Positions 33,462-42,045 of a stretch of 64,000 bases of DNA are shown here, one piece after another. Source of the stretch: Brevibacillus gelatini. GTDB lineage: Bacteria; Bacillota; Bacilli; Brevibacillales; Brevibacillaceae. The translations under genes and the position numbers were made by a program. Every line of letters begins with the position of its first letter. Position 1 is the stretch's first letter. Below the pieces are notes generated by a model that searched no databases, was not told the origin of the DNA, and was given only the letters and a program-made list of their open reading frames with translations. The stretch is from the NCBI RefSeq assembly GCF_003710935.1, contig NZ_RHHS01000005.1:1-64000 (forward strand), written 5' to 3'.

Positions 33462-34430
33462 TTATCCATTTACCCGTCCGATTTCATTAGCGGCCTTGTC
33501 CAGTGTGCCATCAATCGTCGTAATTACCCGCTGATTCGCCTCATACGCACGCAGCACGCTCATCATGCTTGTGATCGTTTGTGCCGGGTCTACATTGGAA
33601 CGCTCACTCCAGCCCTGCTGCAAGCCGTATCGCCCTGTAATGGCAGGCGTATTGTACTCCCCGGCTGCCAGTGCAACCTGATCCTCCGCTTCCGCATCCT
33701 CGATTGACTGTACCTCTATGTCTCCCTCATAGCGGAAAACGCTCGTTCCCTCGCGAGCGAGCTTCTTCGGATCTGTCACGACACTCAGGCCCAGACGCGA
33801 ATGAGTGGGCAGCGGCTGGTATTCTTCGTCCTCCGAATTTCTGTAGAGCAACTCACCAGCCTGATTGATTTTCAGGTTCTGGCCGACATTGATCCCGGTG
33901 TTCGGATCGTTCAGCCGAATTGCCAGATTTTGGTCGTCGAGGATATAGTATCCGTCCGACGTCATCAGGTAGCCCTCCGCGTCCACACGCCAGTTGCCGT
34001 TCCTCGTGTAGCGGATATCCTCTGGCTCAGCTGGCTGCGTCAAGTCCTCAATGCGTGCCACGCTGTAAAACAGCCGGCGTTCATTGCCGTCCTGATCGGG
34101 CTGCAGGTTGTCCATGAGCGCGACATCGTACGGATTGTTCGACTCCTCGATGTCCCCTTGTGTAAAATTCGGGAGTGCTTCTGACATGTACACGCCGGTG
34201 TGCAGCCGTCCGATTACCGCAGGCTGTCCCGGCATACTCGGAACACCTGGAAATTCAGGTCCTTCCGAATCGCGCATGCGCGAGAGAAGCTGTTCCGGAA
34301 ACGCTCGCATCACACCGATGTCCTGCTTGTAGCCAGGAGTATTGATGTTAGCCAGATTATTCGCCAGCGATTCTTGCTTGTTTTGCAAGGCCAGCATGCC
34401 AGATGCAGACGTATACAAGCCTCTAATCAC
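33462..34430 (-). CDS. flhO: Flagellar hook-basal body (rod) protein, FlhO type
   Basis: 322 residues, about 50 longer than B. subtilis FlhO. Opens with MIRGLYTSASGMLALQNKQESLANNLANINTPGYKQD and closes with RSNVDPAQTITSMMSVLRAYEANQRVITTIDGTLDKA, the flanking domains of axial flagellar proteins. The extra length lies in the central D1/D2 region. It begins 6 bp after mbl ends, so co-transcription with mbl is likely. Confidence 0.88.
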   Translation of the reverse strand: MIRGLYTSASGMLALQNKQESLANNLANINTPGYKQDIGVMRAFPEQLLSRMRDSEGPEFPGVPSMPGQPAVIGRLHTGVYMSEALPNFTQGDIEESNNPYDVALMDNLQPDQDGNERRLFYSVARIEDLTQPAEPEDIRYTRNGNWRVDAEGYLMTSDGYYILDDQNLAIRLNDPNTGINVGQNLKINQAGELLYRNSEDEEYQPLPTHSRLGLSVVTDPKKLAREGTSVFRYEGDIEVQSIEDAEAEDQVALAAGEYNTPAITGRYGLQQGWSERSNVDPAQTITSMMSVLRAYEANQRVITTIDGTLDKAANEIGRVNG

Positions 34431-34436
34431 GTCATC

Positions 34437-35453
34437 TTACCTCCTGAATAATCGCTTATTCGAGTGAGCTGGTACTTTGTCAAGGTATTCCAGCATCATT
34501 CCGGTCCCTTTGGCTACGCACATCATCGGTTCTTCCGCTACCAGCACAGGAACCTTCAGTTCCTCCGCCAAAATCTCGTCAATACCGTGCAAAAGTGCTC
34601 CGCCGCCGGTCAGGAAAACACCCTTATCAATTATATCGGCAGAAAGCTCAGGAGGTGTTCGTTCCAAAACAGATTTGGAGGCTTGTACAATCGCGCTCAC
34701 CGACTCGGCCAGGGCTTCTTGGACTTCGACCGATTTAATGGTAATGGTTTGCGGCAAGCCGCTTACCATGTCTCGGCCCCGAATGTCCATTTCGTCCTGG
34801 CGCCTGCCGGATACAGTTCCGATCTGTACCTTGATATCTTCAGCCGTACGCTCTCCGATCAGCAGTTTGTATTTATTTTTTATGTACCGCATAATAGCCA
34901 CATCGAATGTGTCTCCAGCTACTTTGATGGAGGATGACGTGACGATGTCACCCATAGACAATACCGCAACATCGGTCGTACCCCCACCAATATCGACTAC
35001 CATATTTCCGGACGGCTGAAAAATATCCATTCCTGCCCCTACTGCAGCCACTTTCGGTTCTTCTTCGATAAACACCTGTCTTGCGCCGCCACTGCGCTCT
35101 GCCGCCTCGCGAATCGCCTTTTGCTCGACAGACGTAATGTTCGTCGGACAGCAAATCAAAATGCGCGGGCGTGCAAACATGCTTTTCCCGCCAATTTTGT
35201 TCAAAAAGTGCTTCAGCATCGCTTCCGTAATCTCAAAATCGGCAATGACCCCTTCGCGCAAAGGTCGGATCGCCACGATGTTTCCTGGGGTGCGGCCCAC
35301 CATGCGATGTGCTTCGTGCCCCACAGCCAATACTTTCCTTGTATTACTATCTATTGCCACGACAGATGGTTCGTCCAGGACAATCCCCTTGCCTTTTACA
35401 TACACCAAGACATTGGCCGTCCCCAAGTCGATCCCGATATCTTTGCCAAACAT
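34437..35453 (-). CDS. mbl: Mbl, MreB-like actin homologue
   Basis: 338 residues. Actin-fold nucleotide-binding motifs: GIDLGTANVLVYVKGKG (phosphate 1), VVDIGGGTTDVAVLSMG (phosphate 2) and GVFLTGGGALLHGID (adenosine). Gene order spoIIID-mbl-flhO-flhP identifies it as Mbl. Forms membrane-bound filaments that guide lateral wall synthesis. No terminator separates it from flhO. Confidence 0.94.
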   Translation of the reverse strand: MFGKDIGIDLGTANVLVYVKGKGIVLDEPSVVAIDSNTRKVLAVGHEAHRMVGRTPGNIVAIRPLREGVIADFEITEAMLKHFLNKIGGKSMFARPRILICCPTNITSVEQKAIREAAERSGGARQVFIEEEPKVAAVGAGMDIFQPSGNMVVDIGGGTTDVAVLSMGDIVTSSSIKVAGDTFDVAIMRYIKNKYKLLIGERTAEDIKVQIGTVSGRRQDEMDIRGRDMVSGLPQTITIKSVEVQEALAESVSAIVQASKSVLERTPPELSADIIDKGVFLTGGGALLHGIDEILAEELKVPVLVAEEPMMCVAKGTGMMLEYLDKVPAHSNKRLFRR

Positions 35454-35530
35454 GAAAGGTCCTCCCTGTTACCAGTTACATTTCTATCTAATATCATAGG
35501 CTCTTCTACGTGAGAGGACAAGAAAATTAT

Positions 35531-35818
35531 TTATTGGACGCCTTCCTCCTGTTCTACGCGGACTTTTTTACTGCGCCGCTTATACTTGATCTTGGTTGCT
35601 TCGCCTCCCCGCAAATGTCTGATCGCTTTGTGATATTCCAAAATTTCCTTTACCTGGTTGGCCAACTCCGGATTTATTTCAGGCAATCTTTCCGTCAAGT
35701 CCTTGTGCACTGTGCTTTTGGAAACACCGAACTCTTTGGCAATCATCCGTACCGTATTTCGCGTTTCTACAATATATCTGCCAATCTTGATGGTCCGCTC
35801 TTTGATGTAGTCGTGCAC
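35531..35818 (-). CDS. spoIIID: SpoIIID, mother-cell transcription regulator
   Basis: 95 residues from the GTG at 35818 with AAGGAGG 8 nt upstream; the frame open to 35878 has no such site. HTH region VRMIAKEFGVSKSTVHKDLTERLP followed by a basic C-terminal tail KIKYKRRSKKVR used in DNA contact. Regulates many sigma-E genes and helps sigK expression in the mother cell during sporulation. Confidence 0.96.
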   Translation of the reverse strand: MHDYIKERTIKIGRYIVETRNTVRMIAKEFGVSKSTVHKDLTERLPEINPELANQVKEILEYHKAIRHLRGGEATKIKYKRRSKKVRVEQEEGVQ

Positions 35819-35944
35819 ATTACTCGCCTCCTTGTATCTACATTGTCTGATACAATATATGGGTGCGCGGGGACACATATTCTACGTTTCCAAGCCTGAC
35901 AAGCCAGCACGGACGCATCTTTTTTCCACGGTTTGTACCAAAAG

Positions 35945-35984
35945 CAAAAAAAGCACCCGCAAAACGCTTGATTTTGCAGGTGCT
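35945..35984 (-). terminator. spoIIQ terminator
   Basis: AGCACCcGCAAAA / TTTTGCaGGTGCT arms (35952-35984), one mismatch, followed in the minus direction by TTTTTTT; about 20 bp after the spoIIQ stop. Confidence 0.85.
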
Positions 35985-36002
35985 TTTCCATTATTTCGGT
36001 GA

Positions 36003-36728
36003 TTATTGATTTTTCGTTTCCGCTTGCAGCAAATATTGCTGAGGGTTGACCGGTTTGCCGTCCACGTGCACTTCGAAGTGGAGATGGACGCCAAAGTCCT
36101 TTTCATACTCGCTGCGGCCGGCTGATCCGATGACCTGGCCTTGTGTCACTTCATCGCCCGGTTTGACTGTGATGTTTTCCAGGCTTTGATAAACCGTAAC
36201 CATTTTGTCTGCGTGCTCTACTTCAACGGTTTTGCCGACGAGCGGATCGTTTTCCACCTTGGTGACTTTTCCGGCGAGCGCAGCCACTACATCAAAGCTC
36301 TTGCCGTCGGTTGCTTTCAAATCAATTCCCGTGTGCGGGTAGAAGGAGTTGCCGTACTTGACGAGTGCTTTTTGCTGCTCGTCTTTGGACGCCTGTTCAT
36401 CGTAGTAACCCATTCCCAGCTCGTACTGAACGTTTTTCCCTACAGGCCATGCCAACGGTTGGGCGCCGCTTGTCACAGGCACCGCTTCTTCGTTTTGCTC
36501 TGGAGTCTCAGGAGCCGCCGGAGTTGTCACTGCCACGTCATCCGCGACATTCGTCATGTTGGAGACTGTGTCCATGACGCTGCCCTGATACCACATCACA
36601 AAAGCGAGAATGATTGCTGCGGTTCCGATGTAGATTGCGGGGAACGCCCACTTCTTGCCCAAAACTTTTTTCCAGGCACTTGCCTTCTTGAATGGAATCG
36701 GTTGATTTTGATTTTTTTGATCTTCCAT
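36003..36728 (-). CDS. spoIIQ: SpoIIQ-like LytM/M23 family protein
   Basis: 241 residues from the ATG at 36728 (GAGGTG 9 nt upstream). Cytosolic basic N terminus, one transmembrane helix near residues 30-50, linker rich in Pro/Glu/Val, then an M23 domain about 130-225. In the forespore, SpoIIQ binds mother-cell SpoIIIAH across the intermembrane space. Both metal-binding motifs are intact here: HTGID and HLHFE. By family knowledge B. subtilis SpoIIQ has lost one of these histidines, so this copy may be an active endopeptidase. Position between spoIIID and spoIID matches B. subtilis. Confidence 0.9.
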   Translation of the reverse strand: MEDQKNQNQPIPFKKASAWKKVLGKKWAFPAIYIGTAAIILAFVMWYQGSVMDTVSNMTNVADDVAVTTPAAPETPEQNEEAVPVTSGAQPLAWPVGKNVQYELGMGYYDEQASKDEQQKALVKYGNSFYPHTGIDLKATDGKSFDVVAALAGKVTKVENDPLVGKTVEVEHADKMVTVYQSLENITVKPGDEVTQGQVIGSAGRSEYEKDFGVHLHFEVHVDGKPVNPQQYLLQAETKNQ

Positions 36729-36818
36729 TTTATTCATCACCTCATCCCTCAGTATCGCCAGAATTTTGGCGAATAAACCTGAGAGAGAAGGGAAAAGTAA
36801 AAATTTGCATCTTTTTTG

Positions 36819-37835
36819 CTAGGCTCGCATGACGTTTGCGTAATTCTGCAAGCTGATTCCCTGGTAGAAATGCTTCACGATTTGCTCGGCGGTTTTTCCG
36901 CTCTTGGCCATGCCGTTTGCCCCCCACTGGCTCATGCCGACTCCGTGGCCGTATCCTTTTGTCGTAATAAAGACCTGATTTCCTCTTAGCTCCAGCGTGA
37001 AGGAGGACGAATTCAAATTGAGTTTTTCGCGAAATTCCCGTCCGGTAAACTCCTTGCCGCCAATGCTGATCTTGCCGACCCGATTGCCTGTCGTTCGCGA
37101 CTCAATCCGGTACCAGGCTCCATTGGAGGAAGCCTCCTGCGACAGCTTTACACCCAGCTCTTTTTCCAGCTCCGCCGTCGACTTGACCACGGTTTCTTCA
37201 TAACGGGGCGACTCGATGTCCCAGGGACTGGCTACGCTTTTCAGATAAGGGATCGGCTTTTCCCAGTATTCATCCGAGTTTTCGGTGAATCCGTTGCTGG
37301 TGGAAAAAAATGTCGCATCAATCGGCTCTCCCTGGTAGGTCAGTACAATCCCCGCTGTTGACTGGACAGCTTGCTCGATGCGTCTGTTTTTCCATTCGAA
37401 TTGATCTTTCCAACGTTCGCGGCGCTGTGCTTCATCCATATAGACCTGATGCTGGACGGTATCCAGCACCTGTGCCCCCGCCGGAACGTCGTCGAATTTC
37501 CCTTGCTTCAGCCTGCGCACGATATACGTCCTGGCTGCCATCGCCTGGGCCTTCAGCGCCTCCAGTTCAAATTCGGCAGGCATCTCAGCGGCTACTACCC
37601 CGGCAATGTACGTTTCCAGCGGCAATGTCTCCACCACCTTTTTTTCTGTTCGGTAGACCTTGATGGAAAGCTGCGGGTCAGCAGCGGCCATCGTAGGTTT
37701 GTCCTGCCCCTGGACGACAGCGTTTGGCTGGGCGGCTGATTCGTGCGCGGGTGCAAACAGATAGACCAGCGCGGCAGGCATCAAGACGAGCAAGATCGGC
37801 AAAGTGATAAACCCTATGAGCAAGTAGCGTTTCAT
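36819..37835 (-). CDS. spoIID: SpoIID, stage II sporulation lytic transglycosylase
   Basis: 338 residues. N-terminal transmembrane anchor about 3-22, then the SpoIID domain. Visible signature blocks: ETYIAGVVAAEMPAEFELEALKAQAMAARTY with the catalytic Glu, and GYGHGVGMSQWGANGMAKSGKTAEQIVKHFY at the end. Cuts glycan strands during engulfment with SpoIIM/SpoIIP. GGGGAGGATCACTGG precedes the ATG. Confidence 0.96.
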   Translation of the reverse strand: MKRYLLIGFITLPILLVLMPAALVYLFAPAHESAAQPNAVVQGQDKPTMAAADPQLSIKVYRTEKKVVETLPLETYIAGVVAAEMPAEFELEALKAQAMAARTYIVRRLKQGKFDDVPAGAQVLDTVQHQVYMDEAQRRERWKDQFEWKNRRIEQAVQSTAGIVLTYQGEPIDATFFSTSNGFTENSDEYWEKPIPYLKSVASPWDIESPRYEETVVKSTAELEKELGVKLSQEASSNGAWYRIESRTTGNRVGKISIGGKEFTGREFREKLNLNSSSFTLELRGNQVFITTKGYGHGVGMSQWGANGMAKSGKTAEQIVKHFYQGISLQNYANVMRA

Positions 37836-37870
37836 CCAGTGATCCTCCCCGTTAAGTGCTAGACACTTTC

Positions 37871-37900
37871 AGTCTATGTCCTGCCATAGACCCATAGAAC
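37871..37900 (-). promoter_or_regulatory. Possible sigma-E promoter of spoIID
   Basis: CATAGACT (37871-37878), near the sigma-E -10 form CATACAnT, with GTTCTAT (37894-37900) 15 bp upstream on the minus strand. spoIID is a known sigma-E gene, but the match is only moderate. Confidence 0.3.
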
Positions 37901-37926
37901 GAGAGAGTCAGAGAGTCGCGAGGAAA

Positions 37927-37958
37927 CAAAAAAAGACTCCCTGCTTTTGCAGAGAATC
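37927..37958 (-). terminator. murA terminator
   Basis: GATTCTCTGC / GCAGGGAGTC stem (G-U pairs) at 37935-37958 followed in the minus direction by TTTTTTTG. Confidence 0.8.
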
Positions 37959-37988
37959 TTCGTTTTTGTCATATGACTGACACATTGG

Positions 37989-39314
37989 TTACGCAAAATT
38001 AGGAGAGAAGCTTACCTTGATGGTTTCCGGGACTACGGCTTCCCGCTTTTTCTCCTCTGGGCCTACACGCTCTACATCTGCTCCGAGCGCCAGCAGCTTT
38101 TCCGTAAAGTTCACGTACCCGCGGTCGATATGATGGAGAGCTGTAACCTCCGTCTCTCCCTCGGACACAAGTCCGGCCAGCACCAATGCCGCGCCTGCGC
38201 GCAAATCGGTAGCGGCTACCTTGCTTCCGGTCAGCTTGGCGCCGCCTTCCACAATCGCACTGCGTCCTTCGATCTTGATATTGGCATTCATGCGGCGGAA
38301 CTCTTCCACGTGCATGAAGCGATTTTCAAAAACGGTCTCGGTGACAATGCTTGTCCCTTCGGAAACAAGCAAAAGCGCCATCATTTGCGACTGCATGTCG
38401 GTCGGGAAGCCTGGATACGGCAGCGTCTTGAGATCGACCGCCTTGAGCGGACCAGTCCGGCGAACGCGAATGCCGTTCTCCTGCTCGTCTACTTCCACGC
38501 CCATCTCCCGCAGCTTGGCAGTGACGGATTTCAGGTGGTCGCAAATTGCGCCTTCCACAAAGACATCTCCGCCTGTAATCGCTGCGGCTACCATGAAGGT
38601 TCCTGCCTCGATCCGGTCAGGGATGACGCAATGCGTGCAGCCCTTCAGCTTATCCACGCCTTCAATGCGGATGGAGCCTGTTCCCGCCCCGCGAATTTTT
38701 GCTCCCATTCTGTTCAGGAAGTTGGCGAGGTCGACAATCTCCGGCTCTTCCGCCGCGTTTTCAATCACGGTCGTGCCTTCGGCCAAAGTCGCTGCCATCA
38801 TGATATTTTCCGTTGCGCCGACACTTGCAATATCGAGGTAGATTTTTGCCCCTTTCAATCGCCCGTCCACTTTTGCATCAATAAACCCTTGTCCGATCTC
38901 GATTTTGGCTCCCATAGCCTCAAACCCTTTCAGGTGTTGGTCGATCGGGCGAGTACCAATGGCACAACCACCTGGAAGAGCGACACGAGCCTGTCCTTTT
39001 CTGGCCAAAAGCGGCCCCATTACCAGGAAGGATGCACGCATTTTGCGGACCAGTTCATAGGATGCTTCCACGCTGGTGAGCTCGGAAGCATGGATTGTCA
39101 GCACTTCATGATGATATGTAAGGGAGATTCCCATCGATTTCAAGAGGTCGCATATTGTCCTGACATCGTCGAGAGCAGGTACATCCGAGATCACGCATGT
39201 TCCTTCTTCTGCCAGGATAGATGCTGCAATAATAGGGAGTACGGCATTTTTGGCGCCAGATACTTTCACATTTCCGGTCAATGCCTTACCACCACGGACA
39301 ATAATTTTATCCAA
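37989..39314 (-). CDS. murA: UDP-N-acetylglucosamine 1-carboxyvinyltransferase
   Basis: 441 residues, usual length plus a short C-terminal tail ([20 protein letters not shown]). N terminus [28 protein letters not shown] includes the substrate Lys-Asn; the loop [18 protein letters not shown] contains the catalytic Cys that fosfomycin alkylates. First committed peptidoglycan step in the cytosol. Located between ywmB and spoIID as B. subtilis murAA. Confidence 0.97.
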   Translation of the reverse strand: MDKIIVRGGKALTGNVKVSGAKNAVLPIIAASILAEEGTCVISDVPALDDVRTICDLLKSMGISLTYHHEVLTIHASELTSVEASYELVRKMRASFLVMGPLLARKGQARVALPGGCAIGTRPIDQHLKGFEAMGAKIEIGQGFIDAKVDGRLKGAKIYLDIASVGATENIMMAATLAEGTTVIENAAEEPEIVDLANFLNRMGAKIRGAGTGSIRIEGVDKLKGCTHCVIPDRIEAGTFMVAAAITGGDVFVEGAICDHLKSVTAKLREMGVEVDEQENGIRVRRTGPLKAVDLKTLPYPGFPTDMQSQMMALLLVSEGTSIVTETVFENRFMHVEEFRRMNANIKIEGRSAIVEGGAKLTGSKVAATDLRAGAALVLAGLVSEGETEVTALHHIDRGYVNFTEKLLALGADVERVGPEEKKREAVVPETIKVSFSPNFA

Positions 39315-39332
39315 TGTGTACCCCTCCGCGTG

Positions 39333-40079
39333 CTAATATTCCACTGTGATGATTGGCGTACCTACAGTGACCCATGTGCCAACATTGCCACTGTCACGGT
39401 GTGTTGCCACTTGCAGATTCATCTTTTGCCCGTTTAACGCGATGAATGGTTCCCACATAGGGGTATGTCCGGAAATACTGACAACCGTCTCATCTTGCAA
39501 ACGTTCCAATTCTGTTGCCTGAAGGGTAGCAAAAATCGACATAATTTTACCCCTCTGTTGGTCAACACTCATCTTAACATTGTACAATCCGCGAATACAA
39601 GTGCTAATTTGCGGAATAAAGTCGGCATTTTTCAGGGCTGATGCGAAGGTTTCCTGTATCTGCTCAATATATAGTAGGGATTCACGGCTTCCAGATATGT
39701 GCAGCACTAGATATGTGTCAAATGCCCCATTTTTAGAAACACCTGCCACTTCGTAGCGAACCGAAACGCCGTTTTGCATGTATGTAGTCCGATACATAAG
39801 AATGTTGCTGTTCCGCGATTCCCCGCCAAGGGAAAGAGGGATCTCCAGCTTTTTCGCCCATGTCCGTGCCAACTCTTTGACTTCTTCCGGGCGCTGCACT
39901 TCTCCCAGCGGAACGCGTGCCCGTACCTGGATGGATACGCCCGTTGCTCCTGATTCTTCGAGCGTTTGCATGAGCTTGCTCGCGACAGGTTTTGCTTCCG
40001 ACGCCTGCGCAGGCATCCAGTATACAGCACATGCTGCCAGCAATAGAGCTAGTGCAAGCAGGCCAGACCATTTCCCCAT
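39333..40079 (-). CDS. ywmB: YwmB-like secreted protein
   Basis: 248 residues, with a signal peptide about 1-26 (LALALLLAACAVYWMPAQASEA); the Cys in LLAACA could also suggest a lipoprotein, but the box is imperfect. The rest matches the YwmB family in size and position before murA. Family function is unknown. GGGGAGAGGG precedes the ATG. Confidence 0.8.
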   Translation of the reverse strand: MGKWSGLLALALLLAACAVYWMPAQASEAKPVASKLMQTLEESGATGVSIQVRARVPLGEVQRPEEVKELARTWAKKLEIPLSLGGESRNSNILMYRTTYMQNGVSVRYEVAGVSKNGAFDTYLVLHISGSRESLLYIEQIQETFASALKNADFIPQISTCIRGLYNVKMSVDQQRGKIMSIFATLQATELERLQDETVVSISGHTPMWEPFIALNGQKMNLQVATHRDSGNVGTWVTVGTPIITVEY

Positions 40080-40177
40080 TTTTACCCTCTCCCCATGTTC
40101 ATGCGTATCTCTTTGTACTTCTCATTTTGCACATGAAACTGGGTGGATATACCAGCGGATGGGCAGAAGTTTGGGAA

Positions 40178-40408
40178 TCAGGAAAACAGGCTGCTGAAAT
40201 TCATGGACCAGCCCAAATAATCCAGGAAAAAGCGCGAAACTTCATAGCCGATCACGATCGACAAAAGGACTTGCAGCAGCTTGGCTTGCGCCCCCTGCGG
40301 ATGCTTGACGATCTTTTCAAAGCGAAATGATTGCAACGCCCACCAGGCGAGTGCAATGAATACAATCGACAGGACGATGCTCAATACGCCGTATACTTCT
40401 TGCGGCAT
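40178..40408 (-). CDS. ywzB: YwzB-like DUF1146 membrane protein
   Basis: 76 residues, two transmembrane helices (about 8-25 and 45-64) with a basic loop KIVKHPQGAQAK between. GGAGGAACAACC precedes the ATG. In B. subtilis ywzB lies between atpC and ywmB; here the nuo operon is between it and atpC. Confidence 0.85.
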   Translation of the reverse strand: MPQEVYGVLSIVLSIVFIALAWWALQSFRFEKIVKHPQGAQAKLLQVLLSIVIGYEVSRFFLDYLGWSMNFSSLFS

Positions 40409-40441
40409 GGTTGTTCCTCCTCTTGCAAATCAGTAACCAGA

Positions 40442-40479
40442 GAAAAAGAAAAAGGGACAGCCCGAAAGCGAGCTATCCC
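40442..40479 (-). terminator. nuo operon terminator
   Basis: GGGATAGC...GCTGTCCC stem (40454-40479) followed in the minus direction by TTTTTCTTTTTCT, 37 bp after the nuoN stop. Confidence 0.85.
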
Positions 40480-40515
40480 CTCTATTGTACATGATGTGGC
40501 GTTTCGTTACGAGTA

Positions 40516-42042
40516 TCACTGAAAGTCGACAGGAAGCATGTTCCCGAAGTCAAACGACGGATTGAAATGAAGCTGTACGTAGTCAGTAACCAGACCCGGG
40601 AAGGCTCCGAAGAACACCGTCAGGAGAGCCAGGACGAAAACGAGAGTCCAGATGCCCTTTGGCACGGCGAGCGGTGCTTCGCTCGTTCCCGGACGCATGT
40701 ACATCTGCCTGATAATCCCGAAGTAATAATAGTAGGAAATGACACTTGTCACGATCATGATCGCTGCCAGCCAGTAGTTTTCCTGGGCCAGAGCGCCCAT
40801 GAACAGATAGAATTTCCCGAAGAATCCTGCGGTGACAGGAATGCCCGCCAGCGACAACAGGAAAATGCTCATCGCAATCGCCATAATCGGCGAGCGGTGA
40901 TACAAGCCTGCGAAGCCCTTGATCTCCTCTGTCCCTTGCTCGCGCGTAACTACCATGATGACGGCAAAAGCGCCGAAGCTGACGAGCAAATAGCCGAACA
41001 GATAGAAAATCACTTCGCCGAAAAACAGCGTAGTCGGCGGCACGAACGGCACCAGCAAGTAACCCGCCTGCGCGATCCCCGAATAGGCCATCATGCGCTT
41101 GACGTTTGTTTGCCGCAGCGCCATCGTGTTCCCGATAATCATAGAGGCTGCCGCCATCACGCCAAGGTACAGGCTCCCTTCCTGGAAAAAGAAGCGGTTT
41201 GCCCCGTCGTTGACGTTAAAGAACGAGATCAGCAGAACCCGGAACAACAGCGAGAAGCCTGCCGCTTTTGATACAACTGCCAAAAACGCCGTGACTGGAG
41301 TCGGAGCGCCCTGGTAAACGTCCGGTGCCCACATATGGTTGGGAGCCGCAGATATTTTAAAGGCAAGACCGACCGCCAAAAAGGCAAAGGCCATGTAGAC
41401 GAGGAACTGGTAGCCGGCCATTCCAGCCTCCGCCAGGCGGAACGAGATTTCGTAAATGTTGGTTGTTCCCGCCAGTCCGTACACATAGGACATACCGAAC
41501 AGCGTAATGGCTGTGGCGATTCCGCCCGAGACGACATACTTGAAAGCCGACTCGTTTGATTGCAGCGACCTTTTTCGCAGGCCGACAAGCGTGTAGGACG
41601 ACAGGGACAAAAGCTCAAGACCTACGAACAGCGTAATCAGGTCGGCCGAGGACGCCATGACCATCGCCCCCAAAAGACCCGTCAGCATCAAATAATAATA
41701 CTCTCCCTTATGGGTAACTTCTCCCTTTTTCAAATACGAGAGAGAAATCAGGATCGCAAATGCCGTCCCGCCCAGGAAAAGCAGCTTGAACGCGTTGCCG
41801 TAGTCATCCACGCGAATCATGTCCGCCATGTAGCTGTACGGCTTGTCAAGTACATTGACGTTGACGAAGACAAACACCATAGCCAGCACTACCCCCGCCA
41901 GGGACAGCCAGCCGATCACCTGCCTGCCAAGGCGCTTGCCCGCGAACAGGTCCAGGAGCGACAAAATCGTCGCAAAACCGAGAATGATAAATTCGGGCAG
42001 AAGGTAGCTCCAGTCATATGAGAAAATATCTTTTACGTCCAT
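40516..42042 (-). CDS. nuoN: NADH-quinone oxidoreductase-like subunit N
   Basis: 508 residues, about 14 transmembrane helices, antiporter-like (Mrp/ND2) fold. Conserved segments include YYYLMLTGLLGAMVMASSADLITLFVGLELLSLSSY and KISAAPNHMWAPDVYQGAPTPVTAFLAVVSKAAGF with proton-channel Lys and Glu. Proton-pumping arm of complex I. GGAGGGTAATCC precedes the ATG. Last gene of the operon, followed by a terminator. Confidence 0.93.
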   Translation of the reverse strand: MDVKDIFSYDWSYLLPEFIILGFATILSLLDLFAGKRLGRQVIGWLSLAGVVLAMVFVFVNVNVLDKPYSYMADMIRVDDYGNAFKLLFLGGTAFAILISLSYLKKGEVTHKGEYYYLMLTGLLGAMVMASSADLITLFVGLELLSLSSYTLVGLRKRSLQSNESAFKYVVSGGIATAITLFGMSYVYGLAGTTNIYEISFRLAEAGMAGYQFLVYMAFAFLAVGLAFKISAAPNHMWAPDVYQGAPTPVTAFLAVVSKAAGFSLLFRVLLISFFNVNDGANRFFFQEGSLYLGVMAAASMIIGNTMALRQTNVKRMMAYSGIAQAGYLLVPFVPPTTLFFGEVIFYLFGYLLVSFGAFAVIMVVTREQGTEEIKGFAGLYHRSPIMAIAMSIFLLSLAGIPVTAGFFGKFYLFMGALAQENYWLAAIMIVTSVISYYYYFGIIRQMYMRPGTSEAPLAVPKGIWTLVFVLALLTVFFGAFPGLVTDYVQLHFNPSFDFGNMLPVDFQ

Positions 42043-42045
42043 GGA

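Noticed and set aside
38130-39437. 435-residue plus-strand frame opposite murA
   Set aside because: Antisense of a firm murA gene, with Cys/His-rich composition unlike a real protein here and no good start.
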